Below are positions 16,291 through 25,664 of a DNA stretch of 39,428 nt, in pieces. The DNA is from Bacillota bacterium (GTDB lineage: Bacteria > Bacillota > Dethiobacteria > DTU022 > UBA8154), in NCBI GenBank assembly GCA_012798895.1, contig JAAZMI010000047.1, forward strand, positions 1-39,428, written 5' to 3'. The position numbers and the translations under genes were made by a program. Position 1 is the stretch's first letter, and the number at the start of each line of letters is the position of its first letter. The notes under the pieces were generated by a model, which was not told where the DNA came from, ran no database searches, and saw only the letters and a list, made by a program, of their open reading frames with translations.

Positions 16291-17517
16291 ATGGGGGGGA
16301 AAGAAAAAAATATCATTCTGGTGGCCACCTTAGACACCAAAAGCGCTGAAGCGGCATATCTCAAGGATCTGATAAACAAAAGAGGCCACCGGGCCTTTGT
16401 TATCGATGCGGGCATATTGGGGGAACCGGCGTTCAAGCCCGAAATTACCAACGAGGAGGTGGCCAAGGCTGCCGGATCAAGGATCGAGGAGATTCAAAAC
16501 CTAGGTAGTGAGGGCGAGGCCATGGCGTGCATGGTGCGGGGAGTATCTGCCATTTTAAACGATCTTCATTCTGAAGGAAAAATGGACGGGATCATCGCCT
16601 TTGGAGGAACGATGGGGACCTCCCTCGGCCTGGGCATAATGCGGCCCCTGCCGATGGATATACCCAAACTAATGCTTTCTTCCATAGCTTTTACATCCAT
16701 GGTTCATCCCGAATCTGTAAGCATCGATCAAACTATGATGCAGACGGTAAGCGATCTGTGGGGTCTAAATTATATCACCAGGATGGTGCTGGAGAGAGCC
16801 GCCGGGGCAATCTGCGGCATGGTAGAAGAACAGAAAAAATGGGGAACAAAGGATAAGCAGATCGTTGCTGTTACCACCCTTGGTGTACATTACTATGCCG
16901 ATCTCTGCCAGAAACTGTTGGCAAAAGGGGGCTACGAACCGGTAGTTTTTCACGCCATGGGAACAAATGCTTGTGAAAAGTTAATCAGGCAGGGCTACAT
17001 CCATGGCCTTCTGGATCTCTCCATCTATGAACTCGTAAATTATGTTTGTAACGGTGCTGTCGGCGGCGGGGAAGATAAGATTACCGCGGCTACTGAAACA
17101 GGGATCCCCCAGGTAGTTGCTCCCGGGGGCCTCGATTTTTTTACCTGGGCCGGCCAAAGAGATACCCTACCCCCACACCTGCAGGGTAGAAAAACTCATA
17201 TGCACAACCCCCTGGTCTGCCTTGTACAAAGTTCGGCGGAAGAAAAAGAAGAGGTGGCCCACCTGATGGCAGAGAGGCTCAACCGGGCAAAAGAAACTGC
17301 AGTGGTGCTTGTACCGCTTCGGGGGTTTTCCAGCATGGATCCGGTAGGCAAACCCTTTCATGTGGCGGATGCCGCCAGGGTGTTTACTGAAAATATTAAG
17401 AAAGGTTTGAAAAATAGACTGGTAGAGATCATCGAGATCGATGCGCACATCAATGATACAGCTTTTGCAGAGAAAGCAACGAATTTATTGCTAGAGATGA
17501 TGACAATTCTACACTAA
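16291..17517 (+). CDS. UPF0261 / Tm-1-like ATP-binding domain protein
   Basis: 408 aa from the ATG at 16291 (an in-frame TTG lies at 16282). The start IILVATLDTKSAEAAYLKDLI, the IIAFGGTMGTSLGLGIMRPLPMDIPKLMLS segment near residue 95, and AAGAICGMVE followed by the Rossmann-like VAVTTLGVHYY half match the UPF0261 family. In plants the same domain forms the N-terminal part of the tomato Tm-1 virus-resistance protein. The bacterial role is unknown. Many bacterial copies sit beside a PEP-mutase-like TIM-barrel gene; none is adjacent here. It stands between the FakA-like gene and pyrH, where tsf would be expected in many genomes. Confidence 0.88.
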   Translation: MGGKEKNIILVATLDTKSAEAAYLKDLINKRGHRAFVIDAGILGEPAFKPEITNEEVAKAAGSRIEEIQNLGSEGEAMACMVRGVSAILNDLHSEGKMDGIIAFGGTMGTSLGLGIMRPLPMDIPKLMLSSIAFTSMVHPESVSIDQTMMQTVSDLWGLNYITRMVLERAAGAICGMVEEQKKWGTKDKQIVAVTTLGVHYYADLCQKLLAKGGYEPVVFHAMGTNACEKLIRQGYIHGLLDLSIYELVNYVCNGAVGGGEDKITAATETGIPQVVAPGGLDFFTWAGQRDTLPPHLQGRKTHMHNPLVCLVQSSAEEKEEVAHLMAERLNRAKETAVVLVPLRGFSSMDPVGKPFHVADAARVFTENIKKGLKNRLVEIIEIDAHINDTAFAEKATNLLLEMMTILH

Positions 17518-17560
17518 TTATCCAGGTCGGGCAGGATTTTCAGACCTCATCGGTGAATAG

Positions 17561-18926
<1,366 letters not shown>

Positions 18927-18950
18927 TTTCTGCTTTTAGGCAGACGAACA

Positions 18951-19190
18951 ATGGAAAATACAATACCGGAGATAACAGCTTATCGCTTGGAAGAGGCAGT
19001 CGCCATATTGACAAAAAACTGCATAAAATATTCTATCAAGAAGATCTCCCCTTCGTATCGAACAGAAAGTATAGTTGCGGAGAAAGATCGGGGCGAGGCA
19101 ACCATCTATCGGGTGTTGAAACAAACTTTACAGGCAGGCAACATTTTGGAACTTACTATTGCCAGGGAAACTGCTTACATCCAATCGTAA
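18951..19190 (+). CDS. small PASTA-like protein of unknown function
   Basis: 79 aa, no signal peptide or membrane segment. It reads IPEITAYRLEEAVAILTKN, then a variable middle, then VLKQTLQAGNILELTIARE. This follows the layout of a single PASTA repeat (VPDVTGMSLEEA..LL ... Q.P.AG..V..G..V.L.V). Normally PASTA repeats are extracellular parts of Ser/Thr kinases or penicillin-binding proteins; here one stands alone and cytoplasmic. Position between frr and uppS, on the same strand with short gaps, suggests co-transcription. The ribosome site is weak. Function unknown. Confidence 0.65.
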   Translation: MENTIPEITAYRLEEAVAILTKNCIKYSIKKISPSYRTESIVAEKDRGEATIYRVLKQTLQAGNILELTIARETAYIQS

Positions 19191-19245
19191 CGCTTACCCT
19201 TTACCCCCCCCGAGGGGGCTTATTTATAGATATCGGGTGATAACT

Positions 19246-19998
19246 TTGGGTGAAAAACAAAGAGAAGAAGAGCTGATCGAACTTATCTCCTTAAGGGGGC
19301 TTCCCCGGCACGTTGCCATCATTATGGATGGAAACGGTCGTTGGGCCCAAAAAAGAGGCTTGCCACGCATTGCAGGACACCGGGCCGGGATAGATACATT
19401 ACGGGCGATCGTGGATTGTGCACAAAGCATTGGGATCAAAATAATCACCCTTTATGCTTTCTCTACGGAAAACTGGAAGAGGCCCCCCTTCGAAGTGAAG
19501 TTTTTAATGTATCTACCGGAAAAATATCTCCATAGAGAACTTCCATCGCTCATGGAAAAAAATATTATCGTCAGGGTCACAGGAGAACTGTCGGATCTTC
19601 CGGAAGGGACACGGATGGCAATTAACGAAGCCTTGGAGGCAACCCAAAATAATACAGGGATGATCCTGAATTTTGCGTTTAATTACGGTGGACGCAAGGA
19701 GATCATCTCCGCGGTAAAGAAAATTTGTGCTGAAGTGCGCGCGGACTGTTTAAATATTGAGGATATTACAGAAGAGCTTTTTACTGGATACCTCTACAAC
19801 GGAGATATACCAGATCCGGATCTACTAATTCGACCCAGCGGTGAACTGCGCATCAGCAACTTTTTGCTTTGGCAACTTGCCTATACGGAGCTGTGGTTTA
19901 CAGAAATCCTTTGGCCAGACTTTCAAAGAGAAAATTTTCTGCAGGCAATACTGGATTACCAGATACGGGAAAGAAGATTTGGTGATATTAAGTTCTAA
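19246..19998 (+). CDS. uppS: undecaprenyl-diphosphate synthase (cis-prenyltransferase)
   Basis: Makes the C55 lipid carrier for peptidoglycan and other wall polymers. The signature HVAIIMDGNGRWAQ (Asp28 is the catalytic residue) and GHRAG follow, then TLYAFSTENWKRP and the C-terminal RPSGELRISNFLLWQLAYTELWF. I choose the TTG at 19246, preceded by GGTGAT, giving 250 aa, the normal size. The open frame runs back to 19159 inside the preceding small gene, but that extension is proline- and basic-rich and unlike the family. A C-run/G-run hairpin at 19204-19218 lies just upstream of the start. Confidence 0.95.
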   Translation: MGEKQREEELIELISLRGLPRHVAIIMDGNGRWAQKRGLPRIAGHRAGIDTLRAIVDCAQSIGIKIITLYAFSTENWKRPPFEVKFLMYLPEKYLHRELPSLMEKNIIVRVTGELSDLPEGTRMAINEALEATQNNTGMILNFAFNYGGRKEIISAVKKICAEVRADCLNIEDITEELFTGYLYNGDIPDPDLLIRPSGELRISNFLLWQLAYTELWFTEILWPDFQRENFLQAILDYQIRERRFGDIKF

Positions 19999-20021
19999 AC
20001 CGGACGGGCGGTGTGATGATT

Positions 20022-20813
20022 ATGTTGCGGGAAAGAATAGGGACCGCTTTAGTGGGTATACCGCTGCTCTTTTTTCTTGCTTATGTAGGGGGGTATTGGT
20101 ACAGCCTCATCATTTTGGTGGTCGGCATTCTTGGTTTAAAAGAATATTTTTCTATGATGAAGATCGGCGGCTGGAAACCCACCCAATTGGCCGGCTATCT
20201 ATTTTTACCCCTGGCCCTGCTGGCCGTTCATAAGGCCAATTCCACTTTGATTCTTACACTTTGGGTTTTTATCTTCATTACATTTGCCCTTTTCCCAGTA
20301 TTTTTCTTTACAAAAGTTAAGTACTGGGAGGCTGCTCTCTCTTTCTGGGGGGTTTTCTATACCGGTGGCCTGTCTGGTTTTCTGATTGCCATCAGACTGT
20401 TGCCCGCGGGATTTTACCTCACCATCTTTCTGCTCATCCTAGTTTGGTCTGCAGATGTATCTGCTTTCTTCACCGGCAAAACACTGGGGAAAAATCCTTT
20501 GGCCCCCCGCATCAGTCCCCAAAAAACATGGGAAGGCACCATAGGCGGTCTGCTTGGAAGCACTGTGGCCGGCGTGCTGGGGGCCTGGTTTTTTCCCCTC
20601 GATTTTTTAAACCTGTACATTGGAGCCATGCTCGGTTTGCTGGTTGGTTCGATCGGGATGCTGGGCGATCTCAATCAATCTGTTTTAAAAAGAAGTGTAA
20701 ATGTTAAAGATACAGGGGATCTTCTACCCGGCCACGGCGGGATATTAGATCGTTTTGACAGCCTATTATTTGCCGCGCCGATCTTCTACATTTTTATCCA
20801 TCGTATGATCTAG
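20022..20813 (+). CDS. cdsA: phosphatidate cytidylyltransferase (CDP-diglyceride synthase)
   Basis: Integral membrane enzyme forming CDP-diacylglycerol from phosphatidic acid and CTP, the entry to phospholipid synthesis. About seven to eight hydrophobic helices. The C-terminal signature SVLKRSVNVKDTGDLLPGHGG followed by ILDRFDS is complete. The start is one of three close codons (GTG 20013, ATG 20016, ATG 20022); MLRERIGTALVGIPL at 20022 looks most like the family and gives 263 aa. The gene follows uppS by about 20 bases. Confidence 0.96.
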   Translation: MLRERIGTALVGIPLLFFLAYVGGYWYSLIILVVGILGLKEYFSMMKIGGWKPTQLAGYLFLPLALLAVHKANSTLILTLWVFIFITFALFPVFFFTKVKYWEAALSFWGVFYTGGLSGFLIAIRLLPAGFYLTIFLLILVWSADVSAFFTGKTLGKNPLAPRISPQKTWEGTIGGLLGSTVAGVLGAWFFPLDFLNLYIGAMLGLLVGSIGMLGDLNQSVLKRSVNVKDTGDLLPGHGGILDRFDSLLFAAPIFYIFIHRMI

Positions 20814-20835
20814 TTTATTTTGTTTCCAGATTTGT

Positions 20836-20841
20836 TATAAT
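20836..20841 (+). promoter_or_regulatory. possible -10 element upstream of dxr
   Basis: A perfect TATAAT occurs 22 bases before the dxr start, in the only sizeable gap (50 bases) between cdsA and dxr. No good -35 hexamer is found at 16-18 bases; TTTATT at 20814-20819 is the nearest (3 of 6). An internal promoter is possible but weakly supported. Confidence 0.3.
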
Positions 20842-20863
20842 TAAGATGATGTGAGGGTATTTT

Positions 20864-22033
20864 ATGGTTAAGAAGATTGTAATTCTAGGTTCTACCGGCT
20901 CCATAGGGAGACAAACCTTGGAAGTAGTAGAACAATTTCCGGATAAACTGAAGGTTATGGGTCTATCTGCAAAAAATAATATTGAACTTTTGGAAAAACA
21001 GATTAGAAAGCATAAACCCTTGGCCGCCGCCGTTTGGCAGGAAGACAAAGCTTCTGCGTTAAAAAAACGCATTGCCGGCTTACACACAGAAATTCTGGCC
21101 GGCGAAGAAGGTTTAAACACCCTGGCTGCACAACCCGAAGCGGAGATGGTCGTCGTTGCCCTAGTGGGGTTTAGTGGGTTTAAACCTACCTTTACTGCTC
21201 TGCAGGCTGATAAGGAGATTGCCTTGGCCAATAAGGAGGCTCTTGTGGTAGGCGGCGAATTGATAATGGCGGAGGCCCGTTTAAGAAATAAGGTAATCCG
21301 GCCGGTAGACAGCGAACATTCGGCGATCTTCCAGTGTCTGCAGGCCGGGGACGCAAAAGAAGTGGAGAGGATAGTTTTAACGGCATCCGGTGGTCCTTTC
21401 TTCGGGTGGGGGAAAAAGGAGTTGGCTGCAGTTCAACCGGAGCAGGCCCTAAAGCACCCCAATTGGGAGATGGGGGCTAAAATCACCATAGATTCTGCAA
21501 CCTTGATGAACAAAGGCTTCGAGGTATTGGAAGCCCGTTGGCTTTTTGACCTGCAGTTGTCACAGATCGATGTGGTTATCCACCCGCAAAGCATCGTTCA
21601 TTCCCTGGTAGAATATATTGATGGTTCCACTATAGCCCAGATGGGGCCCCCCAGTATGCTCCATCCCATACAGTATGCCCTTAGCTATCCGGAGAGATGG
21701 GCCAACGCTTTAACCCGCCTGCAGTGGAAAAAAGAAAGCAGGCTGAATTTCGCCCCTCCCGATCTGGAAACTTTTCCATGCTTGCGCTATGCTTATCAGG
21801 CTGGAGAGGAAGGCGGAACGATGCCCGCCGTTTTAAATGCAGCCAATGAGATCGCCGTAGAAAAATTTATGGAGGGGCAGTTACCTTTTTTGTGCATACC
21901 CGCCCTCTTAAAAGCAGTGATGGTTAGACACCGTTCCAAGGCAAAGCCGACCCTGGAGGATATCGTCGGTGCTGATGCTTGGGGCAGAGAAAATGCCAAA
22001 AAAATCCTGCAAAAGAAAAGGAGCCTAATTTAA
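20864..22033 (+). CDS. dxr: 1-deoxy-D-xylulose 5-phosphate reductoisomerase
   Basis: 389 aa. Second enzyme of the MEP isoprenoid pathway: rearranges and reduces DXP to MEP with NADPH and a divalent metal. Visible are the NADPH loop ILGSTGSIGRQTLEV, ALANKEALVVGGELI, the metal and substrate region RPVDSEHSAIFQCL, TASGGPFFGW, and HPNWEMGAKITIDSATLMNKGFE in order. GTGAGGG precedes the ATG. With ispG downstream it ties two MEP steps to uppS in one gene cluster. Confidence 0.97.
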   Translation: MVKKIVILGSTGSIGRQTLEVVEQFPDKLKVMGLSAKNNIELLEKQIRKHKPLAAAVWQEDKASALKKRIAGLHTEILAGEEGLNTLAAQPEAEMVVVALVGFSGFKPTFTALQADKEIALANKEALVVGGELIMAEARLRNKVIRPVDSEHSAIFQCLQAGDAKEVERIVLTASGGPFFGWGKKELAAVQPEQALKHPNWEMGAKITIDSATLMNKGFEVLEARWLFDLQLSQIDVVIHPQSIVHSLVEYIDGSTIAQMGPPSMLHPIQYALSYPERWANALTRLQWKKESRLNFAPPDLETFPCLRYAYQAGEEGGTMPAVLNAANEIAVEKFMEGQLPFLCIPALLKAVMVRHRSKAKPTLEDIVGADAWGRENAKKILQKKRSLI

Positions 22034-22034
22034 C

Positions 22035-23054
22035 ATGCAGACAATAATTGCCTCCATTATTATCTTCGGTCTCTTGATTTTTGTGCATGAATTTGGCCAT
22101 TTTGCTGCAGCGAGATTGACAGGCGTGCGCGTTCTGGAGTTTGCGATTGGCTTTGGCAAAGAGCTGTTAAGTTGGGAGAGTAAGGGAACACATTATTCTT
22201 TCCGTTTGTTTCCCCTCGGTGGATTTTGCCGGATGTTGGGATTGGGGGAAGAGCAGGCGGAAGCGCAAGAAAAGGGGAATTTTCAACAAAAACCCCTTCT
22301 CTCCCGCTTTCTTGTAATCATCGCCGGTTCCCTGATGAATTTCTTGCTGGGCGTGGTTCTTTTTTCTCTCGTCTATTTTTTATTTTTAGGGGTTCCACAG
22401 ACGCAATGGGCCCAGATTGGGGAGGTTTTGCCCGGCAGTAGGGCCGAGCAAGCAGGCCTACTGCCCGGCGATACAATTTTATCTATCGGAGGTTCTCCCA
22501 CAGATAACTGGGAGGCGGTAATCCAGCAGATCCACGCCAGCCCGGAAAAAGAGATCTCGCTTATCGTGCAGCGAGATGATCAGAAAATTTCTTTTACCGT
22601 CGTGCCGGCAGAGGAGGAAGGACGCGGTTTGATCGGCATTGCTCCTCTCTATAAGAGATTCATGCTTATGTCTTCAATCGGCCTCGGTTTCACATATACC
22701 TGGTTTTTTGGCAAGTTGATTCTGGTTAGCCTGGCCCAGATGGTTACAGGTACCATCCCTGCTGATGTAACGGGCCCGGTGGGGATCGTGGCCGTAGTGG
22801 GCGAAGTAGCCCGGACCGGTTTAAGCAACCTTCTTTCCCTGGCGGCGATCATCAGTGTCAACCTGGGCGTGATCAACCTTCTGCCAATTCCGGCACTGGA
22901 CGGCAGCCGCGTTATCTTTTTGGCTTGGGAGGCAATCCGGGGCAAACCTGTTGACCCACAAAAAGAGGGGTTCATCCATTTTATCGGTTTTACTGTTCTT
23001 ATATTGCTGATGATTATCATCTCTTTTCAGGATATTTCCCGCCTGTTGTTTTAG
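22035..23054 (+). CDS. rseP: RIP metalloprotease RseP (site-2 protease family)
   Basis: 339 aa intramembrane zinc protease that cuts membrane-embedded anti-sigma factors or leftover signal peptides. The zinc site HEFGH is at residues 18-22 in the first helix, a second GSLMNFLLG segment follows near 100, a PDZ domain spans about 115-190 (GLLPGDTILSIGG), and the C-terminal NLLPIPALDGSRV supplies the third zinc ligand. The single base between the dxr stop and this ATG implies coupling. This is the standard Firmicutes position between dxr and ispG. Confidence 0.96.
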   Translation: MQTIIASIIIFGLLIFVHEFGHFAAARLTGVRVLEFAIGFGKELLSWESKGTHYSFRLFPLGGFCRMLGLGEEQAEAQEKGNFQQKPLLSRFLVIIAGSLMNFLLGVVLFSLVYFLFLGVPQTQWAQIGEVLPGSRAEQAGLLPGDTILSIGGSPTDNWEAVIQQIHASPEKEISLIVQRDDQKISFTVVPAEEEGRGLIGIAPLYKRFMLMSSIGLGFTYTWFFGKLILVSLAQMVTGTIPADVTGPVGIVAVVGEVARTGLSNLLSLAAIISVNLGVINLLPIPALDGSRVIFLAWEAIRGKPVDPQKEGFIHFIGFTVLILLMIIISFQDISRLLF

Positions 23055-23086
23055 TATTTGCCAGTGTAATCTTGGGTGGTGACGAA

Positions 23087-24166
23087 TTGCGTCGAAAATC
23101 TTTAGCGTTAAAGGTGGGGGCTGTAACGATCGGAGGAGAGGCCCCCGTATCTATACAATCGATGACCAATACAGACACAACGGATCTCAAAGCAACTTTG
23201 GAACAGATTGGCAGGCTTTCTGATGCCGGTTGTGAACTGGTGCGTCTTGCCGTGCCGGACGAAAAAGCGGCCCTGGCTCTGGGTACAATTAGAAAGTACA
23301 CACCTTTACCGTTGATCGCCGACATCCATTTTGATTTCCGGTTGGCCCTTCTCTCCATACGGGAGGGAGCGGATAAAGTGAGAATTAACCCCGGTAATAT
23401 CGGGGGAAAAGAAAAGCTTCTTCAGGTTGCCGCCTGCGCAGCAGAAAAAGGGATACCACTGCGTATTGGGGTAAACTCGGGGTCTATCAGCCGGGAACTA
23501 AGATTAAAATACAAAGGGGCGACAGCGGAGGCCCTGGTCGAGGATGCTCTGCGGAGCATCGATTTTTTGGAGAAAAATTCTTTTAAAGATATCGTTGTCT
23601 CTTTAAAGGCGACAGATGTTCCTTTAACCATCGCCGCCTATCAGGAGATATCCGGCCAGATCCCCTACCCCCTGCATCTCGGCGTTACAGAAGCCGGAAG
23701 AGGCATCCGGGGAGCCATAAAATCTTCTTTGGCGATCGGGCATCTACTATTAAATGGGATTGGGGATACGATCCGTGTCTCTTTAACGGGCGATCCGGTA
23801 GAAGAGATCCATGTTGCCCGCGATATCTTGCAGGCTGCGGGTCTAAGAAAATTAGGGCCGGAGATTATCTCCTGCCCCACCTGTGCCCGTTGCAAGATAG
23901 ACCTCGAAACCCTGGTCAAACAGGTTGAAACATTAATTGAGAAGATGAAGCTGGAATACCCGCTAAAGATCGCCATCATGGGCTGCCCTGTAAACGGCCC
24001 CGGTGAAGCCCGGGAGGCGGATATCGGCATATCCGGCGCGAAAAACTTTGGAATCATCTTTAAAGAGGGCCAAGTTTATAAAAAAGTGGCACCCGATGAG
24101 ATCATCACTGTATTGGAGCACGAGATAAAAGAGCTGCTGAAAAAAAAGCATTTTTTCAAAAGCTAA
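23087..24166 (+). CDS. ispG: (E)-4-hydroxy-3-methylbut-2-enyl-diphosphate synthase
   Basis: Fe-S enzyme of the MEP pathway converting MEcPP to HMBPP. I take the TTG at 23087, because GGTGGTGA lies just upstream and the family begins RRKSxxxKVG; this gives 359 aa. The TIM-barrel half has SIQSMTNTDT and LIADIHFDFRLAL. The cluster half has ISCPTCARCKID (Cys263, Cys266) and IMGCPVNGPGEA (Cys300, Glu307), the ligands of the 4Fe-4S cluster. An upstream TTG at 23072 is possible. It is the single-domain bacterial type. Confidence 0.96.
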   Translation: MRRKSLALKVGAVTIGGEAPVSIQSMTNTDTTDLKATLEQIGRLSDAGCELVRLAVPDEKAALALGTIRKYTPLPLIADIHFDFRLALLSIREGADKVRINPGNIGGKEKLLQVAACAAEKGIPLRIGVNSGSISRELRLKYKGATAEALVEDALRSIDFLEKNSFKDIVVSLKATDVPLTIAAYQEISGQIPYPLHLGVTEAGRGIRGAIKSSLAIGHLLLNGIGDTIRVSLTGDPVEEIHVARDILQAAGLRKLGPEIISCPTCARCKIDLETLVKQVETLIEKMKLEYPLKIAIMGCPVNGPGEAREADIGISGAKNFGIIFKEGQVYKKVAPDEIITVLEHEIKELLKKKHFFKS

Positions 24167-24245
24167 AACAGCCGCTTAAATCTACGAATTTGTTTTATAA
24201 CCGGTAGTTACAAGGTTATCACAATACTGCGAACGGAGGATGTTC

Positions 24246-24887
24246 ATGGAGGCAATTGTCATCATCCCGGCCTACAATGAAGAAAAAACTATTGGACATG
24301 TTTTAGCCCCGTTAAAAGAAGTTGCCTTGGTTAAGCAAATTATTGTGGTTAGCGATGGTTCTACCGATAACACTGTGCCCGTAGCAAAAAGCTATGGCGT
24401 AGAGGTGGTTGAATTGTCGGAAAATAGAGGGAAGGGCGGGGCTTTAAAGGCGGGTCTGGATAATTTCAGGGCTGATGTGGTCCTATTTTTAGATGCGGAT
24501 CTATTAGGTTTAACTCCAAAACATGTCTTTAACCTCTTGGAACCGGTTATCAATAACGAGGCGGATATGACTATAGGGCTCTTCGAGGGAGGACGAATTG
24601 CCACCGATCTTGCCCAAAAAATGGCGCCCTATCTCTCCGGCCAACGGGCAATAAAATTTTCTATTTTAGAGAAAATATCCGATCTCGATATCGCCAGATT
24701 TGGCGTGGAGGTAGCTTTAAATCGTTTTATGGAATCTGCAGCGATAAGGGTCCGGGAAGTTGTCCTTAACGATATGACCCACGTAATGAAAGAGGAGAAA
24801 ATGGGCGTGTGGAAAGGGATGGCTGCCAGGATGAAGATGTATTGGGAGATCATTAAATATCTGACGCGTGCCTATTCTATTAAGTAA
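24246..24887 (+). CDS. family 2 glycosyltransferase (DPM1/GPGS-like)
   Basis: 213-aa soluble GT-A fold enzyme. It starts AIVIIPAYNEEKTIGHVL, followed by VVSDGSTDNT and the nucleotide-sugar segment ENRGKGGALKAGLD, then the metal motif LFLDADLLGL. GGAGGA 5 bases before the ATG at 24246 decides the start over an ATG at 24240. No membrane anchor is seen. Candidate reactions include transfer of a hexose to a polyprenyl phosphate or to phosphoglycerate; the sequence alone does not settle it. It stands between ispG and rimP, where proS or polC is usual in Firmicutes. Confidence 0.85.
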   Translation: MEAIVIIPAYNEEKTIGHVLAPLKEVALVKQIIVVSDGSTDNTVPVAKSYGVEVVELSENRGKGGALKAGLDNFRADVVLFLDADLLGLTPKHVFNLLEPVINNEADMTIGLFEGGRIATDLAQKMAPYLSGQRAIKFSILEKISDLDIARFGVEVALNRFMESAAIRVREVVLNDMTHVMKEEKMGVWKGMAARMKMYWEIIKYLTRAYSIK

Positions 24888-25101
24888 TACATATAGCAAT
24901 TACGTGCCGGAATAAAGAGGGTTATCTACAGGAAAAGGTATATGAGGTGACATGCATAAAAATTTGCGGGTTTGCGCGTTTGCAAGGGGATAAAGGTGCC
25001 GCAACGTGAAGCGGGGAAGAGCGGTCTTTTCCTTGCATCCATTAACGAGATATGATAAAATAAAATGCGAATCAGGGATTTTTCCAAGAGAAGCGTATGT
25101 A

Positions 25102-25138
25102 AAAGAGTGGGCCTCACCCACTCTTTATTCTTGAGGCC
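25102..25138 (+). promoter_or_regulatory. structured leader of the rimP-nusA-infB operon
   Basis: AAAGAGTGGG (25102-25111) and CCCACTCTTT (25117-25126) form a perfect 10-bp stem with loop CCTCA, and a T-rich ATTCTT follows. The loop and the top of the stem, GGCCTCA (25110-25116), are also perfectly complementary to TGAGGCC (25132-25138). The two pairings cannot fully coexist, as in an attenuator. It lies 30-70 bases before the rimP start. A GAGTGGG/CCCACTC hairpin upstream of rimP is something I recall from many Firmicutes. The preceding bases 24888-25101 show no gene. Confidence 0.6.
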
Positions 25139-25169
25139 ATCGAATCACGATTTAAAGGAGAGGTCGAGT

Positions 25170-25664
25170 TTGAGTACCCCTCGAAAAACAGGTAAAGGCA
25201 CGATCAGCATTATTGAAAAATTAGCAGAAAATGTGACAGAAGATCTGGGGCTGGAGCTGGTCGATGTAAAATTTGGATCCTTTGGAAAGCAGCTTCATCT
25301 GACGATCTTTATCGATAAACCCGGGGGAGTTTCTTTGGATGATTGCGAGAAGGTAAGCAGAGCCCTCGGAGTGCTTTTAGACGGAGAAGATCCCATTCCT
25401 CATCGTTATTTTTTAGAGGTATCTTCCCCGGGGCCGGAGAGACCTCTGAAAAAAGAGGCGGATTTTAGGAGATTTTTGGAACATGATGTTCAGATTAGAA
25501 CTGTTGAAAAAATAGATGGGCGTAGAAATTTTAAAGGCGTATTAAAAAAATTTCAGGATAATTTTATTACTATAGAAACAGGGGAAAATGAACAGATCAG
25601 GATCGACTATAAGGAGGTCGCCAAGGCAAACCTCTACGAAAAAAAACAGGGGGTGAAAAAATGA
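25170..25664 (+). CDS. rimP: ribosome maturation factor RimP
   Basis: Needed for 30S subunit maturation. The TTG at 25170 has AAAGGAGAGG just upstream, giving 164 aa with the usual start of a helix (IIEKLAENVTEDLGLELVDVKF). The conserved middle has DKPGGVSLDDCEKVSRALGVLLD and FLEVSSPGPERPLKKEADF. The frame is open back to 25065, but that part includes the leader hairpin and is unlike RimP. The stop overlaps the nusA ATG (ATGA), so translation is coupled. Confidence 0.94.
   Translation: MSTPRKTGKGTISIIEKLAENVTEDLGLELVDVKFGSFGKQLHLTIFIDKPGGVSLDDCEKVSRALGVLLDGEDPIPHRYFLEVSSPGPERPLKKEADFRRFLEHDVQIRTVEKIDGRRNFKGVLKKFQDNFITIETGENEQIRIDYKEVAKANLYEKKQGVKK

Noticed and set aside
25065-25169. Upstream extension of rimP from an ATG at 25065
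   Set aside because: The extension crosses the leader hairpin, has no ribosome site, and is unlike RimP; the TTG at 25170 has AAAGGAGAGG.
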